Of a DNA stretch of 37,128 nucleotides, positions 1 to 10,121 are shown in pieces. Made by a program: the position numbers and the translations under genes. Positions within the stretch are counted from its first letter, which is position 1. Every line of letters starts with the position of its first letter. A model generated the notes under the pieces. The model was given only the letters and a program-made list of their open reading frames with translations, was not told the origin of the DNA and did no database searches. This DNA is from Planctomycetota bacterium (GTDB lineage Bacteria; Planctomycetota; UBA1135; GCA-002686595), in the NCBI GenBank assembly GCA_028823395.1, contig JAPKBO010000011.1:1-37128 (forward strand), in the 5' to 3' direction.

Positions 1-1469
1 GGGTCCAATCTCAGGTAGGCCTGAGCCCGGCCCACCGCGTCCAAACTCCCGTGGGATCCGTAGAAATCGTCCCTCCCAGGCGGCACCCAGGTGGTGTTGA
101 AGAAGAGATCGCGATTCAAAGCAACGTGCACTCCCATCAGATCAAAGCCCGGCTGGGTGCCGCTCAGGCTCCCCAGAATCCGAAAGGGCCTACCTGCGTC
201 GACAGAAGCGCGGTTCAGGGTAAACGGCACCAAGGTGGATTGCGTCCCGCTGTACTGGCGAACGCCCACGTGCAGTTCGCTCAAGGGATCACTAGACAGC
301 TCCAGGAAGGGCGAGAGTCGGATGGGCCGCGGCCCGCCCAGGTCAACGTCCACGCGCCACTGGCCCAAACCCGCTGACGTCGTTGCCACCAAATCCAGAC
401 TGTACGTCCCATCCCCGTTATCGGTAACAGGCCCGGCGATGCCCTTGCGAGGCAGCGGATTTTGTCGCTTGAGATTTATCAGCGCACCACCTTGAGTGAG
501 GGGCACGCCGTCCAGATCCTTGAGACGAATCGTTACGCGCGCCCGCGAGCGGCCATCCGCAACAATACTCTGGCGATCAACGCTGACCTCTGACAGGTAG
601 TGATCGGGAACCCCCGCCAGAGAAGCACGCCACTGGGCGTACTGATCACGAAGCTCAATAACCGGATCGACGTTACTCCAGTTGCCGCCCACTTTCAGAC
701 CCAGGTAGTAGTCACCGTTCGCGCAGCCCACCGCCCCTTGGCAAGACCCGTTCTTGTCACCTGGCCGCGCCAGGAACATCACGGCCTGGTGAGCACTCTT
801 GTCGAAAGAGGGTGGCGGCGATCCGCAACTGTCGGCGGCGCCGACACTACAAGAGCACCGACCATCACCTCCCATGGAACGAGCGGCCTCCATGGCCATC
901 ATGACCTTAAGGGAGAGGTCGCCCGAGGTGTTCAGGAGCGCCTGCTCTGCAGCCAGGATCACATTGGCACCGGTGAGGCTGTTGCCCTGGATAGCGTAGA
1001 TCAACTCAGAGGTCTCCCCAGTCAAACCGCCGGCCCATGCAGCTCCCTGGCTGTTCAAGCCGGCGCCCGTAAATGAGGATGGAGGCCCGTCGAAGGAGAC
1101 GATGCCGAACTGGCGGCTGTCGATACCAGAGTCCGATTGAATGATGATGTCGAGAATCCGGTCCGGGAGCAGGCCGTTCTTGAACCCCGAGAACATGATC
1201 TTGCGGTTCTGGGCATTGCTCAAGACAAACGCTTGGCTAGCACCAGCTCCCCGACCCACCACGATCACCGGCACGGCATTCTCCAAACCCATGCCTTCAA
1301 TGCAGGTGGCCGTGGCGCTGCACACTTCGCCGGTAAGCTTGTTGATCACCACCACAGACCAGGTGGCGCTAGCCTGCGGCACCAGCAGCCCGACAGCTAG
1401 CCACAAGGCCACAAGGCGGCGGCTCCGGGAACGATGCAAAATACCGAGAAGCGATCCAATGTAGCGCAT
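1..1469 (-). CDS. DUF1028 family protein with signal peptide and C-terminal extension; 3' end runs off window
   Basis: Manual minus-strand translation from ATG at 1469: MRYIGSLLGILHRSRSRRLVALWLAVGLLVPQASATWSVVVINKLTGEVCSATATCIEGMGLENAVPVIVVGRGAGASQAF...; matches the DUF1028 style (ATWSIVAxxxxTGEVGVAxAS...). Open to the window edge, so absent from the ORF track. Confidence 0.75.
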   Translation of the reverse strand, partial: MRYIGSLLGILHRSRSRRLVALWLAVGLLVPQASATWSVVVINKLTGEVCSATATCIEGMGLENAVPVIVVGRGAGASQAFVLSNAQNRKIMFSGFKNGLLPDRILDIIIQSDSGIDSRQFGIVSFDGPPSSFTGAGLNSQGAAWAGGLTGETSELIYAIQGNSLTGANVILAAEQALLNTSGDLSLKVMMAMEAARSMGGDGRCSCSVGAADSCGSPPPSFDKSAHQAVMFLARPGDKNGSCQGAVGCANGDYYLGLKVGGNWSNVDPVIELRDQYAQWRASLAGVPDHYLSEVSVDRQSIVADGRSRARVTIRLKDLDGVPLTQGGALINLKRQNPLPRKGIAGPVTDNGDGTYSLDLVATTSAGLGQWRVDVDLGGPRPIRLSPFLELSSDPLSELHVGVRQYSGTQSTLVPFTLNRASVDAGRPFRILGSLSGTQPGFDLMGVHVALNRDLFFNTTWVPPGRDDFYGSHGSLDAVGRAQAYLRLD

Positions 1470-1543
1470 GCCCCTAGCCTACCCCGCTCGCACTATCAGC
1501 GGAGACCCAGTCTCCCCAGGGGCCCTCGCGCCCACTAGGGGGG

Positions 1544-2053
1544 TTACTCCAGACCCTTCAAATCCACGAGCTTTTCTCCTGCGGCAACGGCCTGCCCAGG
1601 CTCAACGTGAAACCGGGCGACGATTCCCGGCCCGGGCGCGAGAATCTCATTTTGCATTTTCATAGCCTCGAGAATCAAAAGCGGCTGGCCCTCGCCAACC
1701 TCTTCACCAACCGCAACCAGTGTCTCGACGACGATGCCGGGCATGACGGCCTTGAGCATACCGCCCCCCTTGGAGGCCGCTCGCTCAGCGACGTGGGCTG
1801 CACGCTCGCGCTCGTCCTCGATTTGCATCTGGTAGCTGTGGCCGGCAAGTGTGATGGATACTTCGGAGTCGGACCCCTCGATGGAGGCTCCAAAGCTCCG
1901 GTCATCATGTTGCAGGGTCACCTGTCCATGCCGGTCAGCCTCACTGTATTTCAGGTCCATGGGCTCGCCGTTCACCGTGACGATCAGCTCGCCCAATCGA
2001 CTCACGAGATCCACCTCGTGAACCCGTTCCCCTATCGTGATGAAGTACTTCAA
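1544..2053 (-). CDS. Biotin carboxyl carrier subunit of acyl-CoA carboxylase
   Basis: Biotinylation motif EAMKMQNEI near the C-terminus; overlaps the biotin carboxylase stop. Confidence 0.9.
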   Translation of the reverse strand: MKYFITIGERVHEVDLVSRLGELIVTVNGEPMDLKYSEADRHGQVTLQHDDRSFGASIEGSDSEVSITLAGHSYQMQIEDERERAAHVAERAASKGGGMLKAVMPGIVVETLVAVGEEVGEGQPLLILEAMKMQNEILAPGPGIVARFHVEPGQAVAAGEKLVDLKGLE

Positions 2054-3564
2054 CTCTGATCTCCCTTCTCGCTGGCACGGCGGGCGAAAGAGCTGACCGA
2101 GCGACGTCCGCGGTCCCGCCAGGCCGTGCGAGAGGCGAGCTGGGGTGCCAGCGCACGCCGCCTAGACTGGGAGTGGCGGTAAATCGCGGCGGCGGCAGCC
2201 ACGAGAGGTTCGAACTCGGGAGGTGGCGCCAATTGAAGGGATTCAAGGAAATGGGTGTCGAACTCACCGGCCGCGAACTCAGGGGTCTCTAAGACCTGGA
2301 GGATCGCGGGTAGGCTGGTACGCACCCCGCCCACGTTCATCTCCGCGATGGCCCGCTGCATGCGCCGGATGGCTTGATCACGATCCGCACCCCAGACAAT
2401 CAATTTGCCCAGCATGGGGTCGTAACTAAGCCCCACTTCCAACCCGCGGTACATGGCGCCATCGAGTCGGACCCAGGGGCCTCCGGGAGCGCGCAAGTTG
2501 TGAAGAGTGCCAGTGGACGGCAAGAAACCACTGTAAGGGTCCTCGGCATTGATGCGCACCTCGATGGCGTGACCCGTCAAGCGCAGCTCCGCGGGATCAA
2601 AACCCAGCGGCTCACCAGCAGCGATGCGTAGTTGCTCTGCAACGAGGTCGACACCTGTCACCATTTCAGTCACGGGGTGTTCCACTTGCAGACGGGTGTT
2701 CATTTCAAGGAAGTAAAACTCGCCTCCAGACCAGAGGAATTCCACCGTTCCGGCACCGCGATAGTTCACGTAGGCTCCCGCGCGCAGCGCGATTTCCCCC
2801 ATCGCCGCCCGCTGCTCTGCGTTGATCACCACCGAAGGGCTCTCCTCGATCAGCTTCTGGTGCCTGCGCTGGATCGAGCACTCACGCTCAAAGAGACTCA
2901 CGCCCCGACCCTCGGCATCAAACAAGACCTGAATTTCGATGTGGCGTGGACTATCGAGGTAACGTTCGAGGTACAGACGCCCGTCACCGAAAGAAGACAC
3001 CGCTTCCCCTGAAGCGGCTCGGAAAGCGCTCTCCATCTCTTCCTGCGCGCGCACGATTCGAATGCCCTTGCCGCCCCCACCAGCAGCGGCCTTGAGGGCC
3101 ACCGGATAACCAATCGCCTCGGCAGCTTCGATAGCGGAGGCCGGATCGGCCACAGAATCGGTCAACCCTGGAACGCAAGGGACGCCGGCTGTCTGCATCG
3201 CCCGGCGACTCTCGATCTTGTCCCCCATGACCTCGATGGCCTCCGGCGGAGGGCCGATCCAGGCTAGACCGGCCTCGGTCACCGCGTGCGCGAATCCGGC
3301 ATTCTCGGACAGGAAGCCGTAGCCCGGATGAATGGCCTCGGCCCCAGTCTCCTTCGCCGCGGCGAGAATCTTGTCCACATTGAGGTAGGTCTCGGCCGGC
3401 GTTACGCCGCCTAGAGCCACAGCCCTGTGGGCCATACGCGTGTGCAACGCCTGGGCATCCAGGTCGGAGTACACCGCCACACACTCGATACCCATCTCTC
3501 GGGCGGTCCGTATCACGCGCAGGGCAATCTCCCCACGGTTAGCAATCAGGATGCGTTTGAACAT
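2050..3564 (-). CDS. Acetyl/propionyl-CoA carboxylase, biotin carboxylase subunit
   Basis: MFKRILIANRGEIALRVIRTAREMGI..., GGGGKGIRIV, FLEMNTRLQVEHPVTEMVTGVDLV. Confidence 0.95.
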   Translation of the reverse strand: MFKRILIANRGEIALRVIRTAREMGIECVAVYSDLDAQALHTRMAHRAVALGGVTPAETYLNVDKILAAAKETGAEAIHPGYGFLSENAGFAHAVTEAGLAWIGPPPEAIEVMGDKIESRRAMQTAGVPCVPGLTDSVADPASAIEAAEAIGYPVALKAAAGGGGKGIRIVRAQEEMESAFRAASGEAVSSFGDGRLYLERYLDSPRHIEIQVLFDAEGRGVSLFERECSIQRRHQKLIEESPSVVINAEQRAAMGEIALRAGAYVNYRGAGTVEFLWSGGEFYFLEMNTRLQVEHPVTEMVTGVDLVAEQLRIAAGEPLGFDPAELRLTGHAIEVRINAEDPYSGFLPSTGTLHNLRAPGGPWVRLDGAMYRGLEVGLSYDPMLGKLIVWGADRDQAIRRMQRAIAEMNVGGVRTSLPAILQVLETPEFAAGEFDTHFLESLQLAPPPEFEPLVAAAAAIYRHSQSRRRALAPQLASRTAWRDRGRRSVSSFARRASEKGDQS

Positions 3565-3582
3565 GATCCGTTGGGCGAGAGC

Positions 3583-5133
3583 CTAGAGGGGAATATTGCC
3601 ATGCTTACGCACGGGACCGGGTTCGTGCTTGCTCGCCAACAACTCCAGAGCGCGAATGAGGTAGGGCCGGGTGGCCGAGGCCTCGATCACGTCGTCTACG
3701 AAACCCCGAGCCGCGGCGCGGTAGGGGTTGTTGAAGGTCTCCTCGTACTCAGCCGTGCGTTCGGCTTCCACAGCGTCCGGATCCTCAGCCGCCGCGATTT
3801 CACGTCGGTGGATAATCTTGGCTGCCCCGGCTGCCCCCATGACCGCGATCATGGCGCCGGGCCAAGCCACGTTCACGTCGGCACGGATATGTTTGGAAGC
3901 CATCACGTCATAGGCCCCGCCATAGGCCTTGCGCGTGATGACTGTCATCTTCGGAACGGTCGCCTCACAGTAAGCGTAGAGCAACTTAGCCCCGTGACGG
4001 ATGATGCCGTTGTGCTCCTGATCCGTACCGGGGAGGAAGCCCGGTACATCTTCAAAGGTCACGATGGGAATGTTGAAGGCGTCGCAGAATCGGATAAAGC
4101 GCGCACCCTTCTCGCTGGCCGCGATGTCGAGACAGCCAGCCAAGACCGCGGGTTGGTTCGCAACGACCCCAACAACGCGCCCACCCAAGCGGCCAAAGCC
4201 GACCACTAGGTTGCGCGCAAAAGCCGCCTGCACCTCCAACCATGAGCCCTGGTCAAGCACGAGATCCATCACGCGTGTGACGTCGTAGGGTTTCTGCGCA
4301 TCTTCTGGGACGATGCTGTCGAGGGCCGATTCGCGCCGGTCCGATGGATCATCGGTGGGGACAAACGGGGGGTCCTCCGCGTTGTTCAATGGCAAGTAAC
4401 CCAAGAGACGTCGCATGAGGTTCATGCACGACTTGTCGTCGGGGGTCGAGAAGTGCGCCACGCCACTCTTGGAGCAGTGCACCTCTGCTCCGCCCAAATC
4501 CTCACTGGTGACATCCTCATGGGTCACCGTTTTGACCACATCCGGGCCGGTGATATGCATGTAGGAATTGCCCTCCACCATCAGGATGAAATCCGTAATA
4601 GCAGGGCTGTAGACCGCGCCTCCGGCGCAAGGCCCGAGCACGGCGGAGAGTTGTGGAATAACGCCCGAAGCGCGCGTGTTGCGCCAGAAAATCTCAGCGT
4701 AGCCACCTAGGCTCTGCACGCCCTCCTGGATGCGGGCGCCGCCCGAGTCGTTAAGACCAAGCACCGGCACGCCGACCTTCATCGCCATGTCCATGATCTT
4801 GCAGATCTTCTCGGACTGAGTCTCCGACAGTGAGCCACCAAAAACGGTGAAGTCCTGGCTGAACAGGTAGACGGGTCGGCCATTGATCTGAGCGTGACCG
4901 GTAACAACTCCATCACCGAGGACCTTCTGCTTCTCCATGCCGAAGTCCGTGCAGCGATGAGTCACAAACCGGTCGAGTTCAACGAACGAACCCTCATCCA
5001 CGAGAAAGTCAATTCGCTCTCGGGCAGTCAACTTACCCTTGGCGTGCTGAGCGGCGATGCGCTCCTCGCCGCCGCCAAGCAAGGTCTCTTCACGCAGGCG
5101 CAGGAGGCGCTCTTTAGGGGATTCGTCAGCCAT
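3583..5133 (-). CDS. Acyl-CoA (propionyl/methylmalonyl-type) carboxylase carboxyltransferase subunit
   Basis: Carboxyltransferase family sequence: ...[21 protein letters not shown]..., [37 protein letters not shown]. Confidence 0.95.
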   Translation of the reverse strand: MADESPKERLLRLREETLLGGGEERIAAQHAKGKLTARERIDFLVDEGSFVELDRFVTHRCTDFGMEKQKVLGDGVVTGHAQINGRPVYLFSQDFTVFGGSLSETQSEKICKIMDMAMKVGVPVLGLNDSGGARIQEGVQSLGGYAEIFWRNTRASGVIPQLSAVLGPCAGGAVYSPAITDFILMVEGNSYMHITGPDVVKTVTHEDVTSEDLGGAEVHCSKSGVAHFSTPDDKSCMNLMRRLLGYLPLNNAEDPPFVPTDDPSDRRESALDSIVPEDAQKPYDVTRVMDLVLDQGSWLEVQAAFARNLVVGFGRLGGRVVGVVANQPAVLAGCLDIAASEKGARFIRFCDAFNIPIVTFEDVPGFLPGTDQEHNGIIRHGAKLLYAYCEATVPKMTVITRKAYGGAYDVMASKHIRADVNVAWPGAMIAVMGAAGAAKIIHRREIAAAEDPDAVEAERTAEYEETFNNPYRAAARGFVDDVIEASATRPYLIRALELLASKHEPGPVRKHGNIPL

Positions 5134-5161
5134 GGGAGATGGGAAGGGCGCTCCTCGCGCC

Positions 5162-5638
5162 TCAGTCGGGATCCTGAACCAACTCCATCAGCACGCCGCC
5201 GGTGGCACTGGGATGGACGAAGGCGATGGTCGTGTTGTGGGAGCCGGGGCGCGGAACCGCGTCAATCAGGCGTACGTTTCGCGCGGACAGCTGATGCAAA
5301 GCTTCTGCGACGGAGTCCACTTTCCAGGCCAGGTGATGCAGACCTGGCCCACGGTTCTCCAAGAATCGCGCCACGGGGGATTTCTCGTCTGCAGGCTCCA
5401 CAAATTCGATGCGCGTCCCCCCCGCCTGCGCAACAACGACATTGACACCCTGGTCAGCCACGTACTCGGGCGCGCTCATGTCGAAGCCCAGAGCTCCTGC
5501 ATAGAAGTCCTCTGCATCAGAGAGGCTGCGTACGGCGATGGCCACGTGATGCAATCCCTGGACCACTCCACTCAGGGCCTCGGGGACCGATCCGGGCTGG
5601 GGCTTGGGGGAAGAGTCGGAAGCATCCATTGGAAGCAC
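5162..5638 (-). CDS. mce: Methylmalonyl-CoA epimerase (glyoxalase/VOC fold)
   Basis: [23 protein letters not shown]..., [14 protein letters not shown]; located next to the acyl-CoA carboxylase genes. Confidence 0.88.
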   Translation of the reverse strand: MLPMDASDSSPKPQPGSVPEALSGVVQGLHHVAIAVRSLSDAEDFYAGALGFDMSAPEYVADQGVNVVVAQAGGTRIEFVEPADEKSPVARFLENRGPGLHHLAWKVDSVAEALHQLSARNVRLIDAVPRPGSHNTTIAFVHPSATGGVLMELVQDPD

Positions 5639-5894
5639 ATGCGGCCCGCAATGGGCCTTTCAAAGGGTACGAGTCCAAGGGGGCGGCGCAAAGACCCGCC
5701 CACCGGGATTGGACGCGGCTTGTGAATGGAGAGCCGGGAGAGGCGTAGGCGCGGGAGAGCCGGGGAGTCGGTCACCAGGCAAGTGGATCTCCCCAACCCC
5801 GCAAGCATCGCGCATCGCAGCCCATTGGGGTGCAATGATGCGAGTTCAACAGCCTCTCACAGCTCCGCAGCCTCCTCTCCTCATGTAACAGACC

Positions 5895-6134
5895 ATGCCC
5901 CTCCTTGCCATTGTGGCACTCGCCGGCTTGCTCTGGATGGTCGTGGGCTTGAGCCTCTCAGATGATCCAGTCCCCCTCGCCCCCTCAGGAAACGTGGCGG
6001 CCCAAAATCCTGAGGTTGGGCCCGAGGCCGAATTGAGCCTGTACACCGTCCATGGCCAGGCTGGAGAGTACAGCGCCAAGAAACCCGTCACGCTCAAGGG
6101 GGGCGAACGCCGGGTGGTCATGCGGCTCAGGTGA
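5895..6134 (+). CDS. Small hypothetical membrane-anchored protein
   Basis: 79 aa ORF with N-terminal hydrophobic segment MPLLAIVALAGLLWMVVGLSL; lies just upstream of the hydroxylase genes. Confidence 0.4.
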   Translation: MPLLAIVALAGLLWMVVGLSLSDDPVPLAPSGNVAAQNPEVGPEAELSLYTVHGQAGEYSAKKPVTLKGGERRVVMRLR

Positions 6135-6199
6135 GCGGGAAGCCCGGTACCAAGGCGATCCCGCTTGCCTCACCCACCAAGGGTGGGAACAATAGCCCC

Positions 6200-6784
6200 A
6201 TGCGCACCCTGAACCTCCTGGTCAACGGCGACCGATTAGCTGTCGCCGCCCCCGACCACTGGACCCTCATTGAGGTCCTGCGCTATCGGCTCGGGCTGAC
6301 AGGAACAAAGCAGGGGTGTGACAAGGGCGACTGCGGTGCCTGCACCGTGCTGCTGAATGGCAAGCCCACGTTGTCCTGCATCCTGCCGGCCTCGCGGGCA
6401 GAGGGCCACGAGCTCACGACCATCGAAGGTCTACGACCCGCACATTGCGCCGCGGGCGGCGAGGGAACGGATCCCGTACAGGACGCCTTTGATCGTTGCG
6501 ACGCACTGCAGTGTGGGTTCTGCCAGCCGGGCATGATGCTCTCTGCGCGCGCGCTCTTGAACGAGAACGCTCAACCCGATCGCAAGACCATCCAAGAGGC
6601 CCTGTCAGGAAATCTGTGTCGCTGCACGGGTTACACCCAGATCATCGAGGCCGTTGAGTTAGTCGTCGCCGAAGCGGCAGGTGTGGATCGCGTCCTACCC
6701 GCCTGGCAAGTGGACCGTGATGGAGAGGACCTGCCCCTGGCCCCGGCTGTAGAGAAAGCCACCACCGCAGAGGGCGACAACTAA
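6200..6784 (+). CDS. [2Fe-2S] subunit of xanthine oxidase-family hydroxylase (4-hydroxybenzoyl-CoA reductase gamma-like)
   Basis: GCDKGDCGACTVLLNG and CGFCQPGMMLSARALL...GNLCRCTGYTQI double 2Fe-2S motifs. ORF-track start is GTG at 6131; ATG at 6200 preferred. Confidence 0.92.
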   Translation: MRTLNLLVNGDRLAVAAPDHWTLIEVLRYRLGLTGTKQGCDKGDCGACTVLLNGKPTLSCILPASRAEGHELTTIEGLRPAHCAAGGEGTDPVQDAFDRCDALQCGFCQPGMMLSARALLNENAQPDRKTIQEALSGNLCRCTGYTQIIEAVELVVAEAAGVDRVLPAWQVDRDGEDLPLAPAVEKATTAEGDN

Positions 6785-9117
6785 TGGCCGCCCGAGACAT
6801 TCACGGACCCAAGCCGCCCTGGGGCGAGCACTTCCAGGTCATCGGTAAAGGCCACCGCAAGGTGGACGGTCTCGCCAAGGCAACAGGCGATGCAATCTAC
6901 GCCGACGACATCGTCTTGCCGGGCATGCTGCACGCCAAGACGCTACGCAGCCCGCACGCCCACGCAAGGATCAAGGCGATCCGAACGGACAAGGCCCTCG
7001 CCCTGGAAGGCGTCCACGCAGTCCTGACCGGAAGCGACCTGCCGGAGTGCTACGGAGTCATACCCTGGACGCCCGACGAGAACGCGCTGGCTGTGGACAA
7101 GGTGCGCTTCATCGGTGACGAGGTCGCAGCGGTTGCTGCAGTGGATGAGGACACGGCCAACGCAGCTCTCGAGTTGATCGAGGTGGACTATGAACCACTG
7201 CACGCGTTTCTCGATCCAAAGGAGGCGCTCGGACGTGGCGAACCGCAGATCCACGAGGGCCGCAAAGATGGCAACGTCTCCAAGCACGTGAAGTTGGACT
7301 TCGGAGACGTCGAGGGTGGTTTTGAAGAGGCCGAGGTCATCGTGGAGGGTGACTACTCCTTCCATGGAACCACCCATGGCGCTATCGAACCGCACTGCGC
7401 TGTGGCCCAATACGGAGCAGACGGAAATCTAACCCTGTGGTCGTCGACCCAGATCACGCACTACGTCCAACGGGAGATCTCCAAGGTCCTGGACATCGAA
7501 CCTCAGCACGTGCGCGTCATTCAACCCTGCCTGGGTGGAGCGTTCGGAGGTAAGTCCGACCCTTTCAGCCTCGAGTTCTGTGTCTCCAAGCTGGCCATGA
7601 TCACGGGTCGGCCGGTCAAGATGCTCTGGACACGCGAGGAGGTCTTCTACGCCCACCGCGGACGACACCCCGCGCAAATGCACTACCGCACAGGCGCCAC
7701 ACGCGACGGGCGCTTGACCGCCGTCGACGCCAAGATCCTGCTGGACGGTGGCGCCTACAGTTCATTTGGCCTGGTCACGACCTACTACTCAGGTCAACTC
7801 CTCACGGGCCCCTACCATTTCCCAGCTTATCGGTTCGACTCCACACGAGTCTTCACCAACACACCGCCTTGCGGCCCCAAGCGTGGGCACGGCAGCGTAC
7901 AGCCGCGCTTCGCATTCGAGATCCAACTGGATGAACTGGCCGAGAAGCTAGAACTGGATCCCATCGAGCTTCGGCGACGCAACTTCCAAGGCGAATCCAC
8001 CGAGACAATCAACGGCCAGCGCATCACGTCCAATGGCTTCCTTGAATGCCTAGACAAAGTCGAAGCGGCAAGTGACTGGAAAGAGCGCCGCGGCAAAATG
8101 CCCTTTGGGCGCGGCCTCGGAGTTGCTGGCTCCATGTACATCACTGGGACCAACTATCCCATTTACCCCAACGACATGCCTCAGGCTGGTATTCAGCTGC
8201 AGGTAGACCGCTCCGGATTAGTGACCGTGTTCACGGGCGGCAATGACATCGGTCAAGGATCAAACTCTGTAGCCGCCTACCTAGTGGCCGAGGAGCTCGG
8301 CGTAGAAATCTCCGACGTACGGGTCGTGGCTGCCGACACGGATCTGTGCCCGGTAGACCTCGGGGCCTATTCCTCACGTGTCACCTTCATGGTGGGAAAT
8401 GCCGTTATCGACGCCTGCCGTAAGCTGCGGGCACAGATCGTGGACACTCTGGCCGCGACGTGGGAGTGCGACAAGAAGCGCGTGCGTTTGATGCGCGGGA
8501 TGGCCCTCGACCTTGAAGATTCCGAGCGCGCCATCCCCATGCGGGAGGCTTTCCAGCTGACGGAAGCAGCCTGCGACACTCTGGGCGCGACGGGCTCCTA
8601 CAACACCCCCACCCTGGGGGGCGACTATCGCGGTGGCGCTATCGGTGCCTCTCCTGCCTACTCGTTCACGGCCCACGTGGTGGAGGTCGACGTGGACTGC
8701 GAGACGGGCTTCATCGGCGTGAAGAAGGTCTGGTGTGCCCACGACTGTGGCCGCGCGCTCAACCCGCGCCTCGTCGCAGGACAGATTGAGGGCTCTGTCT
8801 ACATGGGCATCGCCGAGGCCCTGCTCGAAGATCACAAGGTCAACCGCTTCGGCCTGCACGATGGCCCTTCACTTCTCGACTACCCGATGCCGACCACGCT
8901 TGATACGCCAGAGATCGAAGCACTGATCGTGGAGAGCGTCGACCCCGAAGGACCCTACGGCGCCAAGGAGGCCGGGGAGGGTCCCCTGCACTCTTCAATT
9001 CCCGCTCTGGCCAATGCAGTCTACGACGCCGTAGGCCTGCGCCTCACCGACTTGCCCTTCACACCAGCCAAGGTTTTGCGCGCCCTGCGAGAGCTGGAAA
9101 GCGCGACCGGAGTCTGA
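6784..9117 (+). CDS. Molybdopterin-binding subunit of xanthine oxidase-family hydroxylase (4-hydroxybenzoyl-CoA reductase alpha-like)
   Basis: 777 aa; LGGAFGGKSDPF, GGNDIGQGSNSVAAYLVAEELG, GAKEAGEGPLHSSIPALANAVYDAVG. Confidence 0.9.
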   Translation: MAARDIHGPKPPWGEHFQVIGKGHRKVDGLAKATGDAIYADDIVLPGMLHAKTLRSPHAHARIKAIRTDKALALEGVHAVLTGSDLPECYGVIPWTPDENALAVDKVRFIGDEVAAVAAVDEDTANAALELIEVDYEPLHAFLDPKEALGRGEPQIHEGRKDGNVSKHVKLDFGDVEGGFEEAEVIVEGDYSFHGTTHGAIEPHCAVAQYGADGNLTLWSSTQITHYVQREISKVLDIEPQHVRVIQPCLGGAFGGKSDPFSLEFCVSKLAMITGRPVKMLWTREEVFYAHRGRHPAQMHYRTGATRDGRLTAVDAKILLDGGAYSSFGLVTTYYSGQLLTGPYHFPAYRFDSTRVFTNTPPCGPKRGHGSVQPRFAFEIQLDELAEKLELDPIELRRRNFQGESTETINGQRITSNGFLECLDKVEAASDWKERRGKMPFGRGLGVAGSMYITGTNYPIYPNDMPQAGIQLQVDRSGLVTVFTGGNDIGQGSNSVAAYLVAEELGVEISDVRVVAADTDLCPVDLGAYSSRVTFMVGNAVIDACRKLRAQIVDTLAATWECDKKRVRLMRGMALDLEDSERAIPMREAFQLTEAACDTLGATGSYNTPTLGGDYRGGAIGASPAYSFTAHVVEVDVDCETGFIGVKKVWCAHDCGRALNPRLVAGQIEGSVYMGIAEALLEDHKVNRFGLHDGPSLLDYPMPTTLDTPEIEALIVESVDPEGPYGAKEAGEGPLHSSIPALANAVYDAVGLRLTDLPFTPAKVLRALRELESATGV

Positions 9118-9121
9118 CCCG

Positions 9122-10117
9122 ATGTTACGCCTTCCTCCATACCGCCTGCTCGAACCCTCCAGTGCCGAGGAGGCCGTCCAACTCTTGGCCGACGAGCCTG
9201 GGGAAGCCATGCTCCTTGCGGGGGGCACCGACCTTGTACCGAACATGAAGCACGGCTTGTTCGAGCCCAAGACCGTCATCTCCTTGGCCAAGGTTGAGGG
9301 GCTCGAAGGGGTGAGCGAGTCGGAAGCTGGCCTGCGGCTTGGTCCCATGACGACCCTGGCCGATGCCAGCCAAAATGAATTGGTCCTCACACGAGCACCC
9401 GCCCTGGCCCAGGCCGCGGGAGTGGTGGCCGGTCCTCAACTTCGCAACGTTGGCACCCTCGGCGGCAACCTGATGCTCGACACCCGCTGCCGTTGGTACA
9501 ACCAGACCTACTTCTGGCGTAAAGGGCTCGGCTATTGCCTCAAGAAAGACGGCACCCTGTGCCACGTGGTGGAAGGTGGCTCGCGCTGCGTGGCAGCGGC
9601 CTCCAACGACACGGCCCCTGCCCTGATGACGCTCAACGCCAGCGCGGTGTTTCTGGGATCGGATGGCGAGCGCGAAGTGGCCATCGCTGATCTCTGGACC
9701 ACCGATGGAATCGTCAATAAGAAAGTTGGCGCGGATGAGTTGCTCATCGCGATCAAGGTCCCGCTTCAGGCTCCTGGACACCGCGGCGCCTACGCCAAAC
9801 TGCGCCGCAGAGACTCAATTGACTTCCCCCTGTTCGGGTGCGCCGTCCGGCTGGACCTGGACGAGGAAGGCGCGGTGAGCGGGGCAGACCTAGCAGCTGT
9901 TGCACTCGTAGCGCGCCCGGTACGCGTCAAGGGCGTGGAGGAGCTCCTGCTGGGCACTAAGCCAGGCAGCGAGGCATTCGATCAGGCCGTGGAAGAGGTG
10001 GCGCAGCTGGCCTACAAGCGCTGCCGCCCACTGGACAACGTCCCAGGCGACGCCGAGTGGCGCAGAGAGATGGTGCCCGTGTACGTGCGCCGGGCTCTGC
10101 GAGCTGCAGCCGAGTAG
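9122..10117 (+). CDS. FAD-binding subunit of hydroxylase with an additional 4-Cys (4Fe-4S-type) insertion (4-hydroxybenzoyl-CoA reductase beta-like)
   Basis: AGGTDLVPNMKHGL, GPQLRNVGTLGGNLMLDTRC; insertion DTRC-RWYNQTYFWRKGLGY-C-LKKDGTL-C-HVVEGGSR-C with Cys spacing 16/8/9. Confidence 0.88.
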   Translation: MLRLPPYRLLEPSSAEEAVQLLADEPGEAMLLAGGTDLVPNMKHGLFEPKTVISLAKVEGLEGVSESEAGLRLGPMTTLADASQNELVLTRAPALAQAAGVVAGPQLRNVGTLGGNLMLDTRCRWYNQTYFWRKGLGYCLKKDGTLCHVVEGGSRCVAAASNDTAPALMTLNASAVFLGSDGEREVAIADLWTTDGIVNKKVGADELLIAIKVPLQAPGHRGAYAKLRRRDSIDFPLFGCAVRLDLDEEGAVSGADLAAVALVARPVRVKGVEELLLGTKPGSEAFDQAVEEVAQLAYKRCRPLDNVPGDAEWRREMVPVYVRRALRAAAE

Positions 10118-10121
10118 TCGG

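Noticed and set aside
3427-4209. Long plus-strand ORF (260 aa) opposite the carboxylase genes
   Set aside because: Antisense shadow ORF of high-GC coding sequence; no recognisable domain, and the opposite strand has clear carboxylase genes.
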